From Aquimarina sp. (GTDB lineage: Bacteria > Bacteroidota > Bacteroidia > Flavobacteriales > Flavobacteriaceae): a stretch of DNA of 10,843 nt. The DNA is taken from positions 1 to 10,843 of the forward strand of contig WTKB01000247.1 in assembly GCA_011524575.1 (NCBI GenBank), written 5' to 3'. Of this stretch, positions 7,237-10,843 are shown one piece after another (the first letter of the stretch is position 1; each line of letters starts with the position of its first letter). The position numbers and the translations under genes were made by a program. The notes beneath the pieces were generated by a model that was given only the letters and a program-made list of their open reading frames with translations, had not been told where the DNA came from and made no database searches.

Positions 7237-7878
7237 ATGGATTTTTTACCTCAAAATATTGACGATTATGCAGTGGCACATAGTCAACCCGAACCCGAAA
7301 TATTAAAACAACTCTCTCGACAGACGCATCTTGAAGTACTACAGCCTCGTATGTGTAGTGGGCATTACCAAGGTAGGGTACTTAGTATGCTTTCAAAACT
7401 GGTAAATCCTAAAGCAATTTTAGAAATAGGAACTTTTACAGGCTACTCGGCATTATGTATGTGTGAAGGTCTTCAAGCCGATGGCGTATTACACACTATA
7501 GAAGTTAATGAAGAACTCTCTGAATTTCAAAAAAAATACTTCAAGGCTTATGGTTACGAACACCAGATTCAAGCTCATGTAGGAAATGCCTTGGATATTA
7601 TTCCTACCCTACAAGAAACTTTTGATTTGGTATTTATTGATGCTGATAAAGTAAATTACAGCAATTATTTTGATCTTATGATTCCGAAAATGAAAAAAGG
7701 AGGAATTATTTTATCAGACAATGTACTTTGGAGTGGAAAAGTAACGAAAGTTCCTGATGAAAAAGACCTCTCTACAAAAGCACTACAGGTTTATAATCAA
7801 AAAATCAATACCGATCCTAGAGTAGAAAGTGTATTGCTTCCTATTCGGGATGGACTTACAGTAACTAGAGTTTTATAA
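7237..7878 (+). CDS. SAM-dependent O-methyltransferase (class I, catechol/CCoA-OMT-like)
   Basis: A 213-residue cytosolic methyltransferase of the O-methyltransferase family 3 (PF01596 type), which moves methyl groups from S-adenosylmethionine to catechol-like hydroxyls with a divalent metal. SAM motif I is LEIGTFTGYSAL (62-73). E89 in HTIEVNEE would hold the SAM ribose; FIDADKVNY (133-141) and ILSDNVLWSGKV (158-169) supply the metal ligands D135, D161 and N162. Length and motif spacing are normal, and the short N-terminal extension is typical of soluble bacterial members. The substrate is unknown. Its divergent neighbour kynU makes a hydroxylated kynurenine-pathway compound conceivable, but this is only contextual inference. 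The small hairpin TTTCTAC-TTTA-GTAGAAA at 7931-7948 follows the gene but lacks a U-tract. Confidence 0.92.
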   Translation: MDFLPQNIDDYAVAHSQPEPEILKQLSRQTHLEVLQPRMCSGHYQGRVLSMLSKLVNPKAILEIGTFTGYSALCMCEGLQADGVLHTIEVNEELSEFQKKYFKAYGYEHQIQAHVGNALDIIPTLQETFDLVFIDADKVNYSNYFDLMIPKMKKGGIILSDNVLWSGKVTKVPDEKDLSTKALQVYNQKINTDPRVESVLLPIRDGLTVTRVL

Positions 7879-7963
7879 TACTACCCAAATTTAATCTTGG
7901 AAATCGATACAATAATTCATTTCTTTTTGCTTTCTACTTTAGTAGAAAAATAAACCATAACTA

Positions 7964-8150
7964 AGAGCTTGTTTAAAGGCACTACTTCCTATAATTCAAA
8001 GTTTTAAAAACTTGGATCACTTTAAAAAAGATTTACATATCTCGATAGGTGCATCATTTAAAAGTAAGAGCTTGTTTAAACTCCCTACTTCCTATAATCC
8101 AAAATTTTAAACTTTTGAATTACAGTTTGTATTCCCTTTAAACAAGCTCT
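7964..8150. repeat. MITE-like element, copy 3: nested/composite (187 bp)
   Basis: The left terminus AGAGCTTGTTTAAA (7964-7977) is followed by an interior parallel to copy 2 (CACTACTTCCTATAATTC, then CTTGGATCACTTTAAA, then GCATCATTTAAAAGTA). At 8067-8080 a second complete left terminus begins, leading through TTTTGAATTACAGTTT to the right terminus TTTAAACAAGCTCT at 8137-8150. The arrangement is a right-truncated long copy joined to a complete 84-bp short copy. The A/G variant in CCTATAAT versus CCTGTAAT is shared by both halves of copy 3. Confidence 0.8.
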
Positions 8151-8418
8151 AAAGACAGATTTCTCTTTAGCTTCGGTTTTGTCTTTAAAAACTTTGATGG
8201 GTATTTTTTCATAATCCTTTAAGCCTTCATTAATGGCTATGACCTAAGAAAAGACAGCTATAGCTATTAACAATTTACACTTGAGTTTTCCTTTTAAATT
8301 GAGTTGTTGCAAGTGAAACCCTGCTGATTTTAGGGGCTTTTTTTTGATATTTCGGGGGGCGTAGGGCTTTATTGGTGCTTTGAAGGTAAAGAATTGAGGC
8401 TTAGTTTAGTGTTGTGGG
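8151..8418. other. Non-coding stretch left of the IS element; possible hairpin and T-tract
   Basis: No gene is supported here. CCCT at 8319-8322 can pair with AGGG at 8332-8335, followed by eight T residues (8338-8345), a weak rho-independent terminator-like signal on the plus strand. A G-rich patch (TTCGGGGGGCG) follows at about 8351-8361. A minus-strand open stretch from about 8234 to the MITE edge encodes a short lysine-rich peptide with no recognisable family and no start of its own. This may be decayed DNA between mobile elements. Confidence 0.35.
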
Positions 8419-9764
8419 CAATGCTGTCAATTTAAGAAAAAATAGCTATATTTCTTTTTGTATTGATATGCAAACAAATACAACTAAGATTATAGATAGG
8501 ATTAGAATTATTTTGATGAGTGCAGATTTTAAAGAGAGACACAAAAAGAAAAAAACGGCGTTTATTCGTAAAAGAGTCTTATCTTTTGTGGAGATCATTG
8601 TTATTCAGATTAATCGATTAGTTTTAAGCCTGAGTGTGGAGTTGGATAACTTTTTAGACGTACTGGATATTTCTAAAACGTATAGCAAACAAGCCTTTAG
8701 TCAAGCTAGACAGATGCTCAGTTATACTGCTTTCATAGAACTTAACGATTCATGTGTTCAAGGATTTTACGAGAATTTTCATTATAAAAAGTTTAAGAAC
8801 AAGTACTTATTATTGGCTGTTGATGGGAGCTTGTGTCAGTTGCCAGAATCCGAAGAGATCGCATCCCATTTTAGAAGATGGAAAAACCAAATGCCAGGAA
8901 AAGGGATTCCGATGGCTCGAATATCTGTACTTTTTGATGTATTAAATCAAGTCGTTATTCACGCTTCGTTTAGTCCAAATAGCATCGGAGAACCTTCCTT
9001 ATTAAGGAAACATTTTCAGAAAATAAGTCAATTGTTTCAAGAGAAAAGTACTCCTTATATCTATCTCATGGACAGGGGTTATCCTAGTTTTGAAATCATT
9101 GAAAACATACAAAAATCAAAGGATTTTTATGTGATTAGATGCAAATCTACTTACCGAAAGGAAGTTATTTAGTTTATTTCCAAAAACATAGATTCGGATA
9201 ATTTAGTTCTAAAAAATAATAGAAAAGAGTTAACTACCCGAATAGTTCGCGTGCTGTTAGATTCAGGACAGTATGAATACCTTTTAACCAACACAAATTT
9301 CAAAATCAATGAATTATCTGAATTGTATTTTAAACGTTGGGGAGTTGAGACATTCTATGGGTATTTAAAAGAATCCTTACAGTTAGAGAATTTTTCTTCT
9401 AAAACAAAAGAAGGTGTTTTGCAAGATTTCCATGTCAGCATATTAACAGCGAATATCGCTAACTGTTTAATTCAAGAAGCTCAGAATGAAATTGACAAAG
9501 AGTATTCAGATTCGAAAAAAGAAGAAAGCAGATACACTATCAATAAAAACGTAGCTATTGGTATTGTGAAAAATAATATTCCAAAACTCTTAATGGGTGA
9601 TAATTATTCAGCTGTATGCCAAAAACTTGTTGCAAAAATTCAACGACATAAAATTAAGGTCAAACCTGATCGGAAATTTGAGCGGAGAAAACTGAGAAGA
9701 TCTAAAAGAAAATTCCATATGCATCTCAAAAGACCTTTTTGAAAAGCTTAAATTGACAGCATTG
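8419..9764 (+). mobile_element. IS4-family insertion sequence (1346 bp)
   Basis: Perfect 18-bp terminal inverted repeats, CAATGCTGTCAATTTAAG at 8419-8436 and its reverse complement at 9747-9764, bound a single transposase gene with IS4 catalytic motifs. The flanks (GTTGTGGG on the left, AGCGAGAC on the right) do not match, so the 10-12-bp target duplication expected for IS4 elements is not visible. Ends are defined by TIR identity. The right end directly abuts a REP-like hairpin and a transposase relic of another family. The element appears inactive in cis because its transposase has a premature stop. Confidence 0.9.
8468..9742 (+). pseudogene. IS4-family DDE transposase interrupted by an in-frame amber codon
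   Basis: Reading from the ATG at 8468 gives a continuous 424-codon frame broken only by TAG at 9170-9172 (codon 235); both halves are in the same frame, so this is a nonsense change, not a frameshift. The earlier GTG at 8414 lies outside the IS and is not the start. The catalytic triad is visible on both sides of the stop: D119 in LLAVDGSLCQLP, D202 in IYLMDRGYPS, and E294 in the IS4 signature Y287-x2-R290-x3-E294-x6-K301 (LYFKRWGVETFYGYLK). The basic C-terminal tail is also intact. Full length is normal for IS4. DDE transposases excise and insert the element by binding its TIRs. The triad needs both halves, so without readthrough or suppression the product should be inactive; the otherwise undamaged frame suggests a recent mutation. 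Confidence 0.9.
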
Positions 9765-9778
9765 AGCGAGACGCTCGC
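9764..9778. repeat. REP-like GC-rich hairpin
   Basis: GCGAG-ACG-CTCGC (9766-9778) is a perfect 5-bp GC-rich stem with a 3-nt loop; GAGCG-AGA-CGCTC (9764-9776) is an overlapping alternative stem. It stands out from the AT-rich surroundings and is followed by CACCAGCTTGGGG, then the REP-associated transposase relic. Such hairpins are the expected partner substrate of that transposase family. Confidence 0.5.
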
Positions 9779-9884
9779 ACCAGCTTGGGGGAACTATGTG
9801 CATAACAATCCAGTAGCATCAGGTTTTGTTATTGATCCTGTGGATTATAAATTTAGTAGTACTTTTTTAAAATATTTATATTAA
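9765..9884 (+). pseudogene. C-terminal relic of a REP-associated (Y1/IS200-like) transposase
   Basis: From 9795 the frame reads YVHNNPVASGFV, then DPVDYKFSS and a stop at 9882-9884. This is the conserved C-terminal block of REP-associated tyrosine transposases (RAYT; family pattern YIHNNPV-x-AG-x-V followed by P-x-DY-x-YSS). The catalytic HUH and tyrosine parts are missing: the frame continues open to 9765, where it meets the IS4 end. Intact RAYTs are about 150-200 residues and act on REP hairpins in single-stranded DNA. The left flank of the IS shows no matching N-terminal part, so the rest is deleted or moved. The stop overlaps the operator-like palindrome of the toxin-antitoxin genes. Confidence 0.75.
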
Positions 9885-9910
9885 AAAGTACTTTTTTAAG
9901 TACTTTTTAG
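9859..9910. promoter_or_regulatory. Candidate YefM-YoeB operator/promoter region with repeated GTACTTTTT
   Basis: GTACTTTTT occurs three times in the same orientation, at 9859, 9888 and 9900. The middle copy is half of the perfect 14-bp palindrome AAAAAGTACTTTTT (9883-9896). It lies 13 bp upstream of the yefM start at 9923. YefM family antitoxins autoregulate by binding palindromes with a GTAC-containing core (TGTACA in E. coli), which fits. A TATATTGG at 9911-9918 resembles the -7 box with one mismatch; if used, the mRNA would be nearly leaderless. Confidence 0.55.
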
Positions 9911-9922
9911 TATATTGGTTTT

Positions 9923-10171
9923 ATGGAAACTGTAAATTACACTGACTTTCGTTCTAATTTAAAGCATTGGCTAGACAAGGTAATTAATGATGTGAGCGAT
10001 TTAGTCATTAAACGAAAAAATGGAAAAGATCTTGTTTTAATTACTTTAGACGAATACAATTCTCTAAAAGAAACCACTTATTTATTAACAGGAAATAATA
10101 GAGAAGTGTTGCTTAGAAGTATTGATGAGCTTGAAAAAGGTAAAGGTTTGCCGAAAGAAATCATAGAGTAA
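9923..10171 (+). CDS. yefM: Antitoxin of the Phd/YefM family
   Basis: An 82-residue antitoxin with the Phd/YefM architecture: an N-terminal DNA-binding fold (METVNYTDFRSNLKHWLDKV, then DLVIKRKNGKDLVLITLDEYNSL, about 1-50) and an acidic C-terminal toxin-wrapping tail (about 60-82, LLRSIDELEKGKGLPKEIIE). It neutralises the downstream YoeB and is expected to repress its own promoter alone or with toxin. The stop TAA (10169-10171) directly abuts the toxin ATG with no gap, giving the usual translational coupling. Length is normal. No Shine-Dalgarno precedes the ATG. The module sits among mobile-element debris, consistent with horizontal acquisition. Confidence 0.94.
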   Translation: METVNYTDFRSNLKHWLDKVINDVSDLVIKRKNGKDLVLITLDEYNSLKETTYLLTGNNREVLLRSIDELEKGKGLPKEIIE

Positions 10172-10432
10172 ATGCGATTAATTTGGTCGAGTTCTTCTTG
10201 GGAAGATTATCTGTACTGGCAAAAAGTGGATAAGAAAATATTAAAACGAATAAACGAACTCATTAAAAGCTGTATGCGTACGCCTTTTGAAGGTATTGGA
10301 AAACCAGAATCCTTAAAAGGGGACTTACAAGGCTATTGGTCAAGACGCATTACTTCTGAACACCGATTGGTTTACAAATATCAAAATGATGAATTATGGA
10401 TAGCTACATGTCGTTACCATTATGGCAAGTAG
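10172..10432 (+). CDS. yoeB: YoeB-family toxin, ribosome-dependent mRNA endoribonuclease
   Basis: An 86-residue toxin of the RelE/YoeB superfamily, which binds the ribosomal A site and cleaves mRNA, halting translation. All main catalytic positions of E. coli YoeB are present at the same numbers: E46 in GKPESL, R65 in SEHRLVY, and H83-Y84 in the C-terminal CRYHYGK. The block GYWSRRITSEHRLVY (54-68) is the family signature. Two extra residues (Gly-Lys) follow the usual C-terminal Tyr. The gene starts on the base after the antitoxin stop. It appears intact and functional. No strong terminator follows; a weak AAAAC-AA-GTTTT stem with a T-run lies at about 10460-10475. Confidence 0.96.
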   Translation: MRLIWSSSSWEDYLYWQKVDKKILKRINELIKSCMRTPFEGIGKPESLKGDLQGYWSRRITSEHRLVYKYQNDELWIATCRYHYGK

Positions 10433-10537
10433 TTTTCTATGCCCCCCGTATTCTATGATTAAAACAAGTTTTTTTTCAACATATTTTTAGGCAAAATTTC
10501 ATAGTATTGACATATGAGGTTTGCGTATTTAGAAAGC
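10433..10537. other. Intergenic DNA between yoeB and the structured repeats
   Basis: There is no gene. TTCTATG occurs twice around a CCCCCC run (10435-10457). TTGACA at 10506-10511 with TAGAAA 17 bp further on resembles a sigma-70 promoter of the proteobacterial type pointing into the structured repeat, but this is not the promoter pattern of Bacteroidota and may be chance. Confidence 0.25.
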
Positions 10538-10630
10538 TATGCAAGCTACAACAAATTGTCTGAAAGCTGTCTTACGCCCGACACGAGGGCGAGTTATTTT
10601 CAGACTAGATTTTTTTGGTTCGTTTTTTTA
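10538..10630 (+). repeat. Structured repeat element, copy 1 (93 bp)
   Basis: This shares with copy 2 the left block TATGCAAGCTACAACAAATTG with CTGAAAGCTGT after it, and the right block CAGACTAGATTTTTTTGG with TTCGTTTTTTTA after it. The middle differs. It folds as an outer stem GTCTGAAAG (10558-10566) with TTTTCAGAC (10597-10605), closed by one G-U wobble, and a nested GC stem CGCCC (10575-10579) with GGGCG (10587-10591). A second hairpin GTTCGTTTT (10619-10627) pairs with AAAATGAAC just downstream (10641-10649), again with a G-U pair. No open reading frame of note; it resembles a non-coding RNA or hairpin repeat. Confidence 0.65.
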
Positions 10631-10680
10631 GCAGGTGTTGAAAATGAACGTACACAGTAATGCAACAGCGAGAGACAGTA

Positions 10681-10800
10681 AAAGGAACTCGCTCTGTGCA
10701 GGCGTGAGACACCTTTTGCTCGCTTTTTGAGAATACAACGATATGCAAGCTACAACAAATTGTCTGAAAGCTGTTTGAGCCTGAAAGAGCGAGTTCCTTT
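10681..10800. repeat. 15-bp long-range inverted repeat overlapping copy 2
   Basis: AAAGGAACTCGCTCT (10681-10695), in the spacer between the two element copies, is the exact reverse complement of AGAGCGAGTTCCTTT (10786-10800) inside copy 2. The right arm overlaps CTTTCAGAC of the local copy-2 stem, so the two pairings exclude each other. The left arm also contains CTCGCT, which can pair with AGCGAG just upstream (about 10667-10672). Confidence 0.7.
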
Positions 10801-10830
10801 CAGACTAGATTTTTTTGGTTCGTTTTTTTA
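10742..10830 (+). repeat. Structured repeat element, copy 2 (89 bp)
   Basis: The outer stem GTCTGAAAG (10762-10770) with CTTTCAGAC (10797-10805) is perfect. A second CTGAAAG at 10781-10787 can pair with the same right arm through a 9-nt loop, giving an alternative hairpin. The T-rich tail GGTTCGTTTTTTTA matches copy 1, and the bases after it (TCGATGAAAAAAA, to the window edge) begin the matching A-rich arm of a hairpin that is cut off by the edge. Copy 2 starts 204 bp after copy 1 and ends 200 bp after it. Confidence 0.65.
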
Positions 10831-10843
10831 TCGATGAAAAAAA

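Noticed and set aside
7931..7948. Terminator of the O-methyltransferase gene
   Set aside because: The 7-bp hairpin is AT-rich and followed by A residues rather than T residues on the plus strand.
8152..8234. Minus-strand lysine-rich open stretch
   Set aside because: It has no start codon of its own, is preceded by a stop, and resembles no family I recognise.
8414..8467. GTG at 8414 as transposase start
   Set aside because: It precedes the IS terminal repeat at 8419, so it is not part of the element; the ATG at 8468 fits.
8754..8945. Plus-strand 63-codon frame inside the transposase
   Set aside because: It overlaps the IS4 transposase in another frame, through the first Asp motif; a shadow.
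9251..9742. A separate 163-residue protein starting at a GTG
   Set aside because: It is the in-frame continuation of the transposase beyond the amber codon and carries its YREK motif.
10834..10843. ATGAAAAAAA at the window end as the start of a new gene
   Set aside because: The bases fit the A-rich right arm of the hairpin that follows each structured repeat; three codons cannot support a gene.
10433..10843. CRISPR array
   Set aside because: Only two repeats of about 90 bp with a ~110-bp spacer and divergent interiors; no short regular repeat-spacer units.
10538..10843. Retron msr-msd region
   Set aside because: The folding resembles one in outline, but no reverse transcriptase is in the window and the a1/a2 and branching-guanosine features cannot be assigned.

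Overview
The window looks like chromosomal DNA of a marine-type Flavobacteriaceae (Bacteroidota). It is AT-rich and start codons lack Shine-Dalgarno sequences. The primary sigma factor is the short 287-residue form typical of the phylum. The one convincing promoter fits the Bacteroidetes TTG/TAnnTTTG pattern. A kynureninase and an amber-interrupted IS4-family element also fit. Genus assignment is not possible from the sequence alone.

Layout. Positions 1-4396 are read leftwards: a single-chain assimilatory nitrate reductase (molybdopterin catalytic part fused to an NirB/NasB-like FAD-NAD(P)H module and a BFD-type [2Fe-2S] domain), then yigZ only 4 nt downstream, then the first 46 codons of a MATE transporter cut by the window edge. 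Upstream of the reductase lies a 517-bp regulatory gap with a good promoter, three TTACNGTAA palindromes and a MITE-like element. rpoD runs rightwards from 4914 and converges on kynU; a perfect 22-bp stem terminator separates them. kynU is divergent from a SAM-dependent O-methyltransferase across an 82-bp gap holding a 16-bp perfect palindrome.

From about 7900 onward the window is accessory DNA: a nested MITE-like element, an IS4-family insertion (8419-9764) whose transposase has an in-frame amber codon, a REP-like hairpin and a C-terminal relic of a REP-associated (Y1/IS200-like) transposase directly against the IS end, an intact yefM-yoeB toxin-antitoxin pair behind a repeated GTACTTTTT operator-like region, and a direct duplication of a strongly structured, apparently non-coding element that runs to the window edge.

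The most unusual points are these. A tyrosine (Y143) sits where nitrate reductases and formate dehydrogenases carry the Cys/SeCys ligand of molybdenum. A palindrome cluster is placed as an activator site would be for the nitrate reductase promoter. A three-copy MITE-like family has two copies bracketing the nitrate reductase-yigZ unit. The duplicated hairpin element at the right end has wobble pairs that preserve folding on the plus-strand RNA.
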